A stretch of DNA of 26,213 nt, taken from positions 1-26,213 of IMG/VR virus record IMGVR_UViG_3300025789_000136, one strand, 5' to 3'. How positions within the stretch are numbered: the stretch's first letter is position 1; each line of letters opens with the position of its first letter. A program made the translations under genes and the position numbers. Positions 18,394 through 26,213 of this stretch are shown here, one piece after another. The stretch comes from a virus. The notes under the pieces were generated by a model, which did not search any database, was not told the origin of the DNA, and saw nothing but the letters and a program-made list of their open reading frames with translations.

Positions 18394-18900
18394 TTATGAG
18401 TTTTTAATGCCGTAGAGATAAAATGATGAGTATTGGACAAAGTTGCCCTGCCCACAATATATTGTTATGGATGTAATTGCGGCGGTATTTGACCAAAGGT
18501 TTGCATCTAACGTTAGAAATGCTTGTGTCGCATTATTTTCTGCCGAACCTTCACCTGAAAATGATTTGTAGTTGCTGGATGTGTAATTAGGAATATAAAG
18601 AGAACCGCTGGAAAATGTATTTACCGTTACGGTTGCACCAACGGATAGGTCAAAATATGCCGTAGTGTTACTGCTGGAACTAGCAGATGAGCCGTTTCCA
18701 AATAATTCTTTATTTGTATATCCAGAACCTGAACCGTTAAAGGTTACATAGTTGCTTGCTCCGTTACCAGTAGAATCTCTTGTTGATTCTAGAATTAACA
18801 AATCCGTATAAGTCTGCGGAATTGACGAGAAGGTAATTGTTGACGCTCCGCCAGAACCGACTACTTGGCTTGCGATGAGGTTATATGTTGGGGTTGCCAT
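18394..18900 (-). CDS. Tail decoration/receptor-binding protein, paralogue 3
   Basis: 168 residues. Opens YNLIASQVVGSGGASTITF and continues SSIPQTYTDLLILESTRDST, the hallmark shared with the next two genes. The remainder is Ser/Thr/Asn/Gly-rich beta structure, ending YSSFYLYGIKNS. It belongs to a tandem family of three diverged copies (18394, 18901, 19414), probably exposed at the tail tip and contacting the host. Confidence 0.78.
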   Translation of the reverse strand: MATPTYNLIASQVVGSGGASTITFSSIPQTYTDLLILESTRDSTGNGASNYVTFNGSGSGYTNKELFGNGSSASSSSNTTAYFDLSVGATVTVNTFSSGSLYIPNYTSSNYKSFSGEGSAENNATQAFLTLDANLWSNTAAITSITIYCGQGNFVQYSSFYLYGIKNS

Positions 18901-19398
18901 TTATGCCGCCAATATGCCGTAGAGAGTTACCGTTGAACCTGATGCAAAAAAACCGCCTGACATTGTTGCGTCAATACGAGTAATGGCGGCAGTATTACGC
19001 CAAAGAGAAACAACGCTATCCACCGCGCTACCTAAATTGCCATAATGAGACAAAACCGTTTTGTAAGTTGTGCTATTAGAGTAATTATTTATATGCGTAA
19101 TTGTTTGTCCAATAGTTGTTGTATAACCAGCCCAGTCCGTCCATGCAAAAACTTGCCCGACAGAACGACTAGAACTAGTAACGCTTCCATTTCCTCTTAT
19201 GTAAGTAAAAGAATAACTTCCGCTAGTGTCAGAGTTAAATTGCAATCCTATGTCATAGTTGCCAGACACGGTACTAGCATTGCAAATTAAAATTAAATCT
19301 GTATATGTTTGAGGAATAAAGGTAAAAGAAACTGTTGTGGTTGTTGAACCGCTAACGGTCTGCGTTGCAATCGGTGTATATGTTGGTGCGCTAGCCAT
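18901..19398 (-). CDS. Tail decoration/receptor-binding protein, paralogue 2
   Basis: 165 residues. Shares the layout YTPIATQTVSGSTTTTVSF, FIPQTYTDLILICNAS and the ending TVTLYGILAA with its neighbours; the middle differs more. Starts behind a plausible GGGCGG site. Confidence 0.78.
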   Translation of the reverse strand: MASAPTYTPIATQTVSGSTTTTVSFTFIPQTYTDLILICNASTVSGNYDIGLQFNSDTSGSYSFTYIRGNGSVTSSSRSVGQVFAWTDWAGYTTTIGQTITHINNYSNSTTYKTVLSHYGNLGSAVDSVVSLWRNTAAITRIDATMSGGFFASGSTVTLYGILAA

Positions 19399-19413
19399 AA
19401 TTATTTACCGCCC

Positions 19414-19974
19414 TTACTTAATTCCATAGAGAGCAAATTGAGAACCTACATCTATATTTCCGCCACCATTGGTATAAATATAAATAGAGTTAATTGCTGC
19501 AGATGTACCTATATTTGCGCTACTAGACAATCTAATAGCGCCAGAACCATTTTCATCAAAACCAGAAAAATTTCGAAGTGTTTTATATTTGTTTGTATTT
19601 GTGTAATCTAAAATATCAGTAACTCCAGCGCTAAACATTCCAGATGTTGCTGATGATGCTGTTGCAAGACCCAAGTTATTTGGATTTGTATTATCTGCAT
19701 AAGCGCTTGCAGAAGAACCATTACCCGAAAGACCGTGGCTATAATAATAAGATGTATCTCCATTAAGTTGAACATATAAACTATCGCTAGTTGTACTGCG
19801 AGTTGTACGACCAACCCAACGAAGTTGCAAGTGGGTATAGGTAGAAGGAATAGATGAAAAGGTTACGGCTAAAACAGAAGAACCTGTTACTGTTTGCGTA
19901 GCAATAGAGAAATAATTATTATTTACTAAATGCCCCGATATTCCAGAGGCTATAACTCCGGGAATTAAACTCAC
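19414..19974 (-). CDS. Tail decoration/receptor-binding protein, paralogue 1
   Basis: 186 residues; overlaps the gene before it with ATGA. Same core as the next two genes (FSIATQTVTGSSVLAVTFSS, IPSTYTHLQLRWVG) and ending VGSQFALYGIK, with an N-terminal extension SLIPGVIASGISGHLVNNNY that may anchor it to the tail. Use of A/T-rich codons is stronger here than in the structural genes upstream. Confidence 0.78.
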   Translation of the reverse strand: MSLIPGVIASGISGHLVNNNYFSIATQTVTGSSVLAVTFSSIPSTYTHLQLRWVGRTTRSTTSDSLYVQLNGDTSYYYSHGLSGNGSSASAYADNTNPNNLGLATASSATSGMFSAGVTDILDYTNTNKYKTLRNFSGFDENGSGAIRLSSSANIGTSAAINSIYIYTNGGGNIDVGSQFALYGIK

Positions 19975-20468
19975 GCTACATCACCCACTACATACCAAGT
20001 ATCGGTTGCGGTCTTAATAAGGGTTGCTGATGAGAACTGTGCGCGAAGTTTAGGAGTTGTTGCGGTTGAACCTGTTGAGTTCACGGTCGTTGTTCCCGAA
20101 GTAACCGCCTGAATAGTAATTTGACCCGAACCAGTTTGGATAACAGTAATCTGAGTGCCAATGGGGAAACCTACGGAAGCGTTAGTAGGAATCGAAAGAG
20201 TCGCGGCGGTAGATGAGTTGGAAGCAAGTAAAAGGTTGCCGGCATCGCTGGCTACAAGTGTGTAAGCGTTAGCGCTAAATGTTGGTGTGGATTGATTAAT
20301 GGATGGGTTTGCATAGACAAGTGAGTTCCATGCAGACGAACCGTTGCCAATCTTGAACTTAAGGGTATCTGTTTCAAAGCCGACTTCACCCGCGGCGAGT
20401 GTTGAGTTAGCCGATACCCACGAAGCGGCAGTACCACGGCGTAATTGAACTTGTGTAATAACGCTCAT
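19971..20468 (-). CDS. Tail fibre protein with RRGTxxxW domain
   Basis: 165 residues. The N-terminal part (QVQLRRGTAASWVSANSTLA then AGEVGFETDTLKFKIGNGSS) is a phage tail fibre attachment/oligomerisation domain seen in many fibres. The C-terminal 110 residues, ending NSTGSTATTPKLRAQFSSAT then WYVVGDVA, match the C-terminus of the protein at 20725-21735. ATGA overlaps on both sides. Confidence 0.8.
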   Translation of the reverse strand: MSVITQVQLRRGTAASWVSANSTLAAGEVGFETDTLKFKIGNGSSAWNSLVYANPSINQSTPTFSANAYTLVASDAGNLLLASNSSTAATLSIPTNASVGFPIGTQITVIQTGSGQITIQAVTSGTTTVNSTGSTATTPKLRAQFSSATLIKTATDTWYVVGDVA

Positions 20469-20725
20469 GCAGAGCCTCCATCAACCGTTTGGGTGCTAGT
20501 AGTAGTAGCAGTACCACCATCGTAGGGGGCAATGCTATCAAAGTTTCCAGCATCCAGCGCCGAGAGCGTTGTTGCTGAAGTAAGAGAAATCCAAGTTGAA
20601 CCGTTATACACCCGAAGCGAATTGTCGGTTGTATTGAAGTATGAATCTCCAGCGCGAAGGGTAGGAGTGGTTGGATTAGTAGTGCTTGTTGGATGATTGA
20701 CCGGAGTTAAGGCAAGGCGTGACAT
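20465..20725 (-). CDS. Short tail fibre module
   Basis: 86 residues with ATGA and TAATG-like junctions. Contains GDSYFNTTDNSLRVYNGSTW, the fibre segment also found at 16349, and a Gly/Ser/Thr-rich tail. It is likely a small structural piece of the fibre complex. Confidence 0.72.
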   Translation of the reverse strand: MSRLALTPVNHPTSTTNPTTPTLRAGDSYFNTTDNSLRVYNGSTWISLTSATTLSALDAGNFDSIAPYDGGTATTTSTQTVDGGSA

Positions 20726-21735
20726 TACGCAACATCACCCGTGATAATCCAATTGTCGGTAGAAATCTGAAGCGCGGTGCAAACGCTATATTGTGAGCGA
20801 AGTTTAGGGTTGCTTGCCGTTGAGCCTGTCGAAACAATAGTTACAGGGTTTGGCGTAGATGCACCGACAAAGTTAACCTGTCCTGCGCCGTACTGAGCAA
20901 ATGTAACTTGTGTACCAACAGGAAGCGCCTGAGTAGCGTTGGAAGCAATAGTTACGGTAATTGGTGATGAGTTGGTCAGGGTGACAAACTTCTGAGCATC
21001 AGTCACATTCACGGTGTAAGTCGTGTTGGTCTGAGCGTTAATTGTAATGTTTGGGTTGTAAGTTGATGCGGTTGTCTGCGTTGAACCGTCTTGGAAGGTA
21101 ACAGTTCCCGATGGAGATACGCCAAAGACCTGTGCGCCAGATGAGTTGTTAATCTGAAGCGCCTTGCCTGTCTGAGAAGCAATCGTGTTAACTGTCAGGC
21201 TAGTAGATGCCGTTGTTGTGGCAGTAACATTCAAGTCTGCCTGTTGTGCAAAGGTGCGCTTGTCGGTGATGTTACCTGAAGAAATTGAGGTTACGCCAGC
21301 GCCTACAAGAACCTGAGCCAAGATGAATGAGTTAGCAGGAGCAGATGGCGCTACTGGAGATGCGCCGGGAGTGCCGGTAATCGCTTGAAAAAGAACCTGA
21401 TTGTTTGCAGTTCCACCGTAGAAAGCATCTTGTACGGTAACCACAATAAGGTCAATGCGTGGGTTTGTTGGGTTAGATGGCGCAATGGAGATAGTGGTCG
21501 AAGCATCGTTGTAAGCAATGTAGAAACCCTGTGTTGAGGTCTGAGTACCTGCAATAAGAGCCGTTCCCGCTGCAATCTGAACCGCCATAGAAGGCGTACC
21601 AGTTGGGGTAACGAACATATTGCCGTAATCAGTAACACCCGCCGTATTCCAAATAGAAGAAGTGGCAGTTAGACGGTCATTCTCAGCGGTGTGAGAGCCG
21701 TTCTGTAACCAACTTGGCGGTGTGCGTAGTGCCAT
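20725..21735 (-). CDS. Minor tail protein, fibre base
   Basis: 336 residues. Opens RTPPSWLQNGSHTAENDRL, and the next 150 residues (PSMAVQIAAGTALIAGTQTS, NPTNPRIDLIVVTVQDAFYG) are typical of minor tail proteins that bind the tail tip in actinophages. The C-terminal 110 residues, beginning TINAQTNTTYTVNVTDAQKF and ending NPKLRSQYSVCTAL then WIITGDVA, recur in the protein at 19971. Probably bridges the distal tail protein and the fibres. Confidence 0.82.
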   Translation of the reverse strand: MALRTPPSWLQNGSHTAENDRLTATSSIWNTAGVTDYGNMFVTPTGTPSMAVQIAAGTALIAGTQTSTQGFYIAYNDASTTISIAPSNPTNPRIDLIVVTVQDAFYGGTANNQVLFQAITGTPGASPVAPSAPANSFILAQVLVGAGVTSISSGNITDKRTFAQQADLNVTATTTASTSLTVNTIASQTGKALQINNSSGAQVFGVSPSGTVTFQDGSTQTTASTYNPNITINAQTNTTYTVNVTDAQKFVTLTNSSPITVTIASNATQALPVGTQVTFAQYGAGQVNFVGASTPNPVTIVSTGSTASNPKLRSQYSVCTALQISTDNWIITGDVA

Positions 21736-21747
21736 TGATATCTCCTA

Positions 21748-22602
21748 TTAGATGTAAGCGTTGCTCCAAGAAACAACACAAGATGTACCTGTGCCTGTTC
21801 CCGAAGCAACGAAAGTATAGTACGAAGTGCCGGGCGATAAAGCGAACCATGACGAACTGTTGTCCAAAAGAGCGCGGCGGTTAACACCGTTTAAGGTTAC
21901 GGTTCGATAATTGGTATCTAGCACCAAGGTATCGGAAATAGCCAAGGTGTAGTTAATCTTAAGGAATTGACCAGAAGTAATGTTGCTGACCTGTGGGTTA
22001 ACGCATGGGCCAGTAATGGTAATTAGCGGGAAGGTTGTTGTGTTACCCGCGTTGCTAATAATACCGTTTGCGTAACCTGTGCCATAAGTTAAGTTATAGG
22101 TACGGTTGTAGGTACGACCGCTAACAGGTGATGATGAATAGATGTTCTGCGATTGCAAAGCATCATCATAAATACGACCGTCAGGGCAGAAGAACATATA
22201 AGTTACGATTGCCTTACCGTAGGCATAATCAGGGTTGATTTGTACCTGACGATTACGCACACGGGCATTGACTCGCTGCAAGTTGCTTCCCGGCAGTTGG
22301 AACTGCAATGGGGTTGTGCCTTGTTGTTGTGGTTGCAAGGCTGACAACAGAGCGTTCAGATTAGTCTGCATAGAGGTATTGGATGTGCCGAATACCTGAA
22401 CCTGAATGGTGACGGTGCGACCGCGAAGGAAGTCACGACCCGTAAACATACCGTCTGCATAGCCGCGGTTATCATCCTGATTGTCAATGGCGGGAAGTCC
22501 TTGTAAGCCATCAACGCTGGCGATTTGATAAGGAGAGCCAGTACCGCCAAAGACAAACCCATTAAATGCAAATGAGTAGTTATTGAGCGAAGTGACAGTC
22601 AT
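21748..22602 (-). CDS. Distal tail protein (Dit-like)
   Basis: 284 residues. N-terminal region (FAFNGFVFGGTGSPYQIASV, GRDFLRGRTVTIQVQVFG, then NLNALLSALQPQQQGTTPLQ) matches the Siphovirus Dit family, with the R-x-V-x-A-R-V-R-N-R strand NARVRNRQVQ. The second half (FPLITITGPCVNPQ, LVLDTNYRTVTLNGVNRRAL) resembles the galectin-like domain of Dit. It forms the ring joining tail tube to the hub. Directly follows the tape measure gene. Confidence 0.9.
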   Translation of the reverse strand: MTVTSLNNYSFAFNGFVFGGTGSPYQIASVDGLQGLPAIDNQDDNRGYADGMFTGRDFLRGRTVTIQVQVFGTSNTSMQTNLNALLSALQPQQQGTTPLQFQLPGSNLQRVNARVRNRQVQINPDYAYGKAIVTYMFFCPDGRIYDDALQSQNIYSSSPVSGRTYNRTYNLTYGTGYANGIISNAGNTTTFPLITITGPCVNPQVSNITSGQFLKINYTLAISDTLVLDTNYRTVTLNGVNRRALLDNSSSWFALSPGTSYYTFVASGTGTGTSCVVSWSNAYI

Positions 22603-25043
22603 TAGTAACCACTTCCTACTGAATTTTGCATGGCGACAAGTTTAGCAGCGATGCCTTGTTGCGTTGCTTTGGATGGGCCAGTAATTGCGTAAGTTGTATC
22701 GCTAGATGCAGTCACGGCAACTGCGCCGTAGTTGATTGCGGCTGCTTGGTCGGCGGCAGTAATGTTTGAACCAACAGAAATAACATTGATGTTCTGAGTG
22801 ACACCGCCGGAAGTTGTAGTGCCAAGGTTCTGTGGAACTGCTGCTTGTGCTGCGGCTGAAGATTGAGCAAGTCCTTGTGTTGCAAGAATCTGTTGACCAG
22901 CGGTTTGACCGCCAAGACCGGAGACGGTCAACGGAGCGCCTAGCAAAGAATTAACGGTCTTAAGAGCCGTAATGTAATCCTTCATTTGTGGGCTGCCGTC
23001 AATGATGGACTTCATAAAGTTATTAACATCATCGGTTGCTTGCTTGGCAGTAAATCCTGATGCTTGGAACGACTGAGCCAAAGCATCGTAAGAGTTCTTG
23101 AGCGAAGTGTCTAACTTGCTCTTGGCATCTGCCATCGAAGCGGTAAAGGTGCGCTGAGCCGCATCCAACTGAATCTGAGTCTGATTGTTAAGGTCAGTTA
23201 GAGCATTGTTGTAATCGGTTGTAACCTGTGCGTATTGCTGCGCGAGTTGCTGAGTAGCAAAGTCAACGCCGTTGCTCATGGTGGTAGCGAGCGCCGTAAC
23301 ACCGGTATTGGATACGGTGTTGAGAGAGTTGAAACTATCTTGCAATGCCTTGATTTGGTCAGGAGTTGCGCTTGTAATGGCGTTAACGAGCAAGTTGCCC
23401 TGTTGCGCGCCCATGCCTACAACTTGGTCAATAAAGGTCTGCGAGAATCCGAGAGCGGCAAGTTGATTAGCACCCTGAGCCAGTTGTTGTGCTTGTACCA
23501 AACGGCGGTTGAACTGAGCAACAAGTGTTCCGATATTGGCGTTATTAGCGATGCCGCCAAGCATCTGATTAAACAAGTCACCGACATTAAGAGCAGTAGA
23601 GGAAGCAAAAGCGCCTGTCATTTGCTGGATGTTTTGCAAAATGATGGATGCGTATTGCTTGGTGTATTGCTGAGTTAATGCCAGTTGTTGTTGCTGGAAG
23701 TTTTCCTTGATGGATTCTTCTGTGTCAGTTAAAGTCTTGGTTGCGCTTAATTCGGCATCTGCATAAGCCTGATATGCCGCAATTTGAGAATCGTAGTAAG
23801 TCTTGTTAATGGCATCCATAATCTTGTTACCAGTAGATTTGATGGTAACTGCTTTTTGAACGGATGCTTGAAGTGCTGCGTTCTGAGCATTTAGATTAGC
23901 GGTGTATGTTTTTAAGGAATCTTCGTAAGCCTTTAATGCAGCAGCGGTAGGGTCAACAGGTGTTGAACTAACTGGAGAACCACCGGGGCGATATTGTTTA
24001 GAATAATCAGTTGTAGATGGCAGAGATGAGTATTGTTGACCACGCGCACCGCCAGCGCGACCGCTTTGAACAGTAGTACCAGAACCCTTGAGCAATTCAA
24101 TAAAGGTTGTAACACCAACCAAGAGAGCAGCGTAAGGTGCAATCTCTAAAATCAATGCGCCAAAAGCACTATCTGCCAAAGCAGTAGCGGCAGCAAAAGC
24201 CTTCATCGCTAATCCAGCGGTTAACAAACCGCCAGCAACAAGTTCAAACGCGCCGGGCGCTTTAGAAACCGCATCTGCTATTCCTTGTAAAGCGGGAACA
24301 AGAACGGTTTGAGCAACCTGAGCAAGTTGCCCCATTGCCGGAGCAAGCGCCTTACCAAGAGAAATCTGAGTAAGGTTTAATTTTGCATTAGTAACATCTA
24401 TTGAACCGGGAACGGTTTTTGCAAAGGTTTGTGCCAAGCCATTAAGTTTGCCGTTTGCTTGGTCAATCAAAAGATTAAACGCTGCTTGTGGTGTCAGGTT
24501 ACGGTCAACCTTAATACCTAAGTCAGCAAATGCTCGGGCGCTACCTGCGGTTGCCTTAGCAACCATATCAGCGGTTGTTGCAAGGTCAGTATTGTTCTTA
24601 CGAGCCAAGTCAGCAACGGTGTTCATCAACGACATTGCTTTGGCAGGGTCGCCAAGAGCGGTGGTCAATGTTCCCAATGCGCCAATGGTGTCTGCGTACT
24701 TAAAGCCAAGATTGGTCATTGACTTTGCTTGCGCATCAAATGCTGGCTGAACCTTTGTATAACTCAAACCAAGGTTAGTAACGGCAGTTTGAGCCGTGGC
24801 AGATGCCTTTTCTACTTGGTCAAATGCGTGAATTGCACTTGCGCCAACACCAACCATGACTGCACCAAAACCCAAAAGCGCTTTTGAGGAAACATTGGCG
24901 ACAGACTGCATCTTTTCCATGCCAGTCATTTTGGAGAAATTGGCATCCATCTTGTTTGTTTGGGTTTCAATCTCCTTCATGGTTGCAAGGAGTTGAGTTG
25001 CCTGAGCAGTAAATATAACTTCTACGGGGTCAAGCATTGGCAT
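22602..25043 (-). CDS. Tail tape measure protein
   Basis: 813 residues, AAGGGG before the ATG. The N-terminus is helical with a short coiled coil (LLATMKEIETQTNKMDANFS), then LGFGAVMVGVGASAIHAF and the typical TMP stretch LNLTQISLGKALAPAMG. Hydrophobic segments (ELVAGGLLTAGLAMKAFAAA, IAPYAALLVGVTTFIELL) occupy about 265-320, likely used during DNA delivery. A Ser/Gly/Pro linker follows, then long Gln/Ala-rich helices. Length suggests a tail of moderate size. No lysozyme or peptidase domain is evident. Confidence 0.93.
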   Translation of the reverse strand: MPMLDPVEVIFTAQATQLLATMKEIETQTNKMDANFSKMTGMEKMQSVANVSSKALLGFGAVMVGVGASAIHAFDQVEKASATAQTAVTNLGLSYTKVQPAFDAQAKSMTNLGFKYADTIGALGTLTTALGDPAKAMSLMNTVADLARKNNTDLATTADMVAKATAGSARAFADLGIKVDRNLTPQAAFNLLIDQANGKLNGLAQTFAKTVPGSIDVTNAKLNLTQISLGKALAPAMGQLAQVAQTVLVPALQGIADAVSKAPGAFELVAGGLLTAGLAMKAFAAATALADSAFGALILEIAPYAALLVGVTTFIELLKGSGTTVQSGRAGGARGQQYSSLPSTTDYSKQYRPGGSPVSSTPVDPTAAALKAYEDSLKTYTANLNAQNAALQASVQKAVTIKSTGNKIMDAINKTYYDSQIAAYQAYADAELSATKTLTDTEESIKENFQQQQLALTQQYTKQYASIILQNIQQMTGAFASSTALNVGDLFNQMLGGIANNANIGTLVAQFNRRLVQAQQLAQGANQLAALGFSQTFIDQVVGMGAQQGNLLVNAITSATPDQIKALQDSFNSLNTVSNTGVTALATTMSNGVDFATQQLAQQYAQVTTDYNNALTDLNNQTQIQLDAAQRTFTASMADAKSKLDTSLKNSYDALAQSFQASGFTAKQATDDVNNFMKSIIDGSPQMKDYITALKTVNSLLGAPLTVSGLGGQTAGQQILATQGLAQSSAAAQAAVPQNLGTTTSGGVTQNINVISVGSNITAADQAAAINYGAVAVTASSDTTYAITGPSKATQQGIAAKLVAMQNSVGSGY

Positions 25044-25045
25044 TT

Positions 25046-25585
25046 TTAACCCCTTCCTAGAATATATTTGTTAACAACTGCTTGATGAATAGCCTGAAGT
25101 TCTCCTGAAGCCATTAATTCTTCATACGCGGGGCGCAAGTATGGATACTTAACGCCAGACTTCCAGCGAGGATTACCCAATTCAACTGCGCGACCATAGA
25201 TTGCAGTCGGGCCGACAACTGCCATGTAACCAACCAAACCAACAGGATTGCTTGTGTAAATAATCGAACGGTTCAATGTTCCCGTCACCATGTTAGGGCC
25301 GGGGCCAGTACCGGGGATGTGACCCGAACCGCGACTACCAAAACCTTTTTTGCTTGTCTTGGCGCGACCAACTTGCGCCGAATTAGGGCCAAATGGAATC
25401 AACGGTGTAGCGGTCATGGAGTAACTGCCTTTAGGGTGTGAACCCGTATTGGCATTGATACGCGCTTGGCGTTCTACTGCGGCAGCCATCTTTTCGACAG
25501 ATTCCTTGGCAGCCATCTGCCCATTTTTACCAATGTTATTAACTTTATTAATAAGAGAATCCAAGCCCTTAACAGTTACAGACAT
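25046..25585 (-). CDS. HK97 gp10-like tail completion/minor tail protein
   Basis: 179 residues from ATG 25585, chosen for AGGAGAA upstream; the frame is open to 25657 but that part lies under the frameshifted chaperone gene. The order SVTVKGLDSLINKVNNI, ESVEKMAAAVERQARINA, MVTGTLNRSIIY, then YGRAVELGNPRW and YPYLRPAYEELM matches HK97 gp10-type proteins. In most siphoviruses this gene lies before the major tail protein; here it sits between chaperone and tape measure, so it may be a minor tail protein built on the same fold. Confidence 0.78.
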   Translation of the reverse strand: MSVTVKGLDSLINKVNNIGKNGQMAAKESVEKMAAAVERQARINANTGSHPKGSYSMTATPLIPFGPNSAQVGRAKTSKKGFGSRGSGHIPGTGPGPNMVTGTLNRSIIYTSNPVGLVGYMAVVGPTAIYGRAVELGNPRWKSGVKYPYLRPAYEELMASGELQAIHQAVVNKYILGRG

Positions 25586-25593
25586 GGATTCTC

Positions 25594-26135
25594 CTAATTT
25601 GGATTTATGGCTTTCGCTTCCACTTTGTCCACCGAAGAACCAATCATCAGCATCCATGTAGTTAACATGAAAGGCTGGCGGTCAGTTTCTTCGGGAGTCC
25701 ATCCAAAGCGATTAGCGCATTGGTAGTAGTAATACTGCATATCTGGATAGGTTAAATCTGGGCTTCGTTCATGCCCTTCAAGTAGCCACTCCAGTCGTTC
25801 TAACTGTCTTTTGGGCTATCAGTTCCAGTATCTTCTGTGAAATTCAGAAATATAACGCTCTGTGCTTCTTCTGTAGCCTTGTTAAGTGCCGCAACATCTT
25901 TTGGCTTGAGTTGGTCAAGAGATTCGCGCTTGATGCTTGGTGGGATAAGGTCAAATGACCATTCCTTGACGAGAAACGCTAAGAGTGCTTCTTGAAACTT
26001 AAAGGTGCGCTCGTATTGGTTTTCATCGCCGCCAAGAACCTTAAGAATGTTCTTGTAATCGCCGTAAGTGATTTCTTCAGGGTCGCGGAACAATGCCCAA
26101 CCGCCTGATGGCAAATCAATTTTCTTTTCAGCCAT
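25594..26135 (-). CDS. Tail assembly chaperone, -1 frameshift product (GT)
   Basis: 180 residues: 109 codons of the first chaperone gene, then, after a -1 shift at CCCAAAA (25815-25809), 71 codons in the new frame to TAG at 25594. The extension reads RQLERLEWLLEGHERSPDLT, YPDMQYYYYQCANRFGWTPE, ETDRQPFMLTTWMLMIGSSV then DKVEAKAINPN, a typical chaperone T-domain in actinophages. GT proteins bind the tape measure and recruit tail tube subunits. Its frame is not opened by any ATG of its own near the shift, so the fusion is the only sensible product. Confidence 0.87.
25800..26135 (-). CDS. Tail assembly chaperone, unshifted product (G)
   Basis: 111 residues; the ATG has AAGGAAG upstream. The opening KKIDLPSGGWALFRDPEEIT and the helical remainder (ERTFKFQEALLAFLVKEW, LDQLKPKDVAALNKATEEAQ) fit tail assembly chaperones. 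It shares all but its last two codons with the frameshifted product, and sits right before the tape measure region, the expected place. Confidence 0.87.
   Translation of the reverse strand: MAEKKIDLPSGGWALFRDPEEITYGDYKNILKVLGGDENQYERTFKFQEALLAFLVKEWSFDLIPPSIKRESLDQLKPKDVAALNKATEEAQSVIFLNFTEDTGTDSPKDS
25809..25815 (-). promoter_or_regulatory. Slippery heptamer for -1 ribosomal frameshifting
   Basis: Minus-strand C CCA AAA in the zero frame is a perfect X XXY YYZ site in correct phase. Three codons separate it from the zero-frame stop. After slippage CCC AAA AGA is read. Confidence 0.85.
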
Positions 26136-26213
26136 ATTGCTTCCTTCCTTCGGGGTTGCCTTCTCTTAGTGTAATAGGCAAAGCGGGTCAGAGCGAACCG
26201 GGAAGGCGGCGGT
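26136..26213 (-). other. End of an upstream gene or spacer before the chaperone
   Basis: In one minus-strand frame the window edge encodes TAAFPVRSDPLCLLH and a stop at about 26166-26164, which could be the tail of a gene such as the major tail protein. Another frame stays open, and nothing identifies the true one. Confidence 0.25.

Noticed and set aside
2795-24750. Many plus-strand ORFs over 60 codons opposite the minus-strand genes
   Set aside because: They lie antisense to well-supported genes, lack ribosome sites and show no family features.
25586-25657. N-terminal extension of the HK97 gp10-like protein
   Set aside because: The region is the -1 frame of the tail chaperone; the internal ATG has a better ribosome site.

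Overview
The window looks like about 26 kb of a tailed siphovirus (Caudoviricetes) genome, or an equivalent prophage or metagenomic contig. The host is most likely an actinobacterium. Evidence for the virus is a large terminase fragment, a tape measure protein, a tail assembly chaperone with a -1 frameshift, a distal tail protein, tail fibre genes and a CHAP endolysin. Evidence for the host is a WhiB-type Fe-S regulator (Actinobacteria and their phages), a leaderless gene, and a moderate base composition (not high GC) that would suit freshwater or marine Actinobacteria. The host assignment is inference. No integrase, tRNA or CRISPR array was seen.

Almost every gene is on the minus strand, so transcription runs from high to low coordinates. 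In that order: tail module (26135-16349: chaperone G/GT, HK97 gp10-like protein, tape measure, distal tail protein, hub-like protein, a run of fibre and decoration proteins); membrane and lysis genes (16328-13533, with an HNH-like gene); a helix-turn-helix-like regulator and a metallophosphoesterase (13457-12181); a recombination/replication module (11333-7386: ERF-type annealing protein, a ribbon-helix-helix-like protein, a Cas4/RecB-like nuclease, WhiB, a DUF1376 replication protein, RusA); a dense block of small genes (7296-4072); an SLT-type lysozyme (about 4075-3580); an HslV/proteasome-like peptidase (3316-2783); HNH, SSB and small DNA-binding proteins; and finally the terminase subunits (869-1). 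Portal, capsid and connector genes are absent. They probably lie between the two ends of the window if the genome is circularly permuted. One small gene (11443-11634) runs on the plus strand and has its own promoter and terminator.

Genes are packed with ATGA, TAATG or GTGA junctions. Following these junctions reveals several real genes too short for a routine ORF search: four single-membrane-span microproteins, a FmdB-like zinc ribbon, a 38-residue zinc ribbon, a 48-residue protein and a ribbon-helix-helix-like protein. The SLT lysozyme gene has no normal start codon.

The strongest unexplained signals are four. (1) Four minus-strand promoters are each followed, near the predicted transcript 5' end, by a hairpin with AACGG in its loop and different stem sequences; three are good and one is weaker. 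(2) Five 11-bp tandem repeats next to a pyrimidine-rich tract lie inside the DUF1376 replication gene, laid out like the lambda origin inside gene O. (3) A phage-encoded HslV-like peptidase keeps Thr1, Asp17 and Lys33, and two arrays of tandem repeats lie upstream of it. (4) A small regulator gene has a structured leader that encloses its ribosome binding site and start codon.
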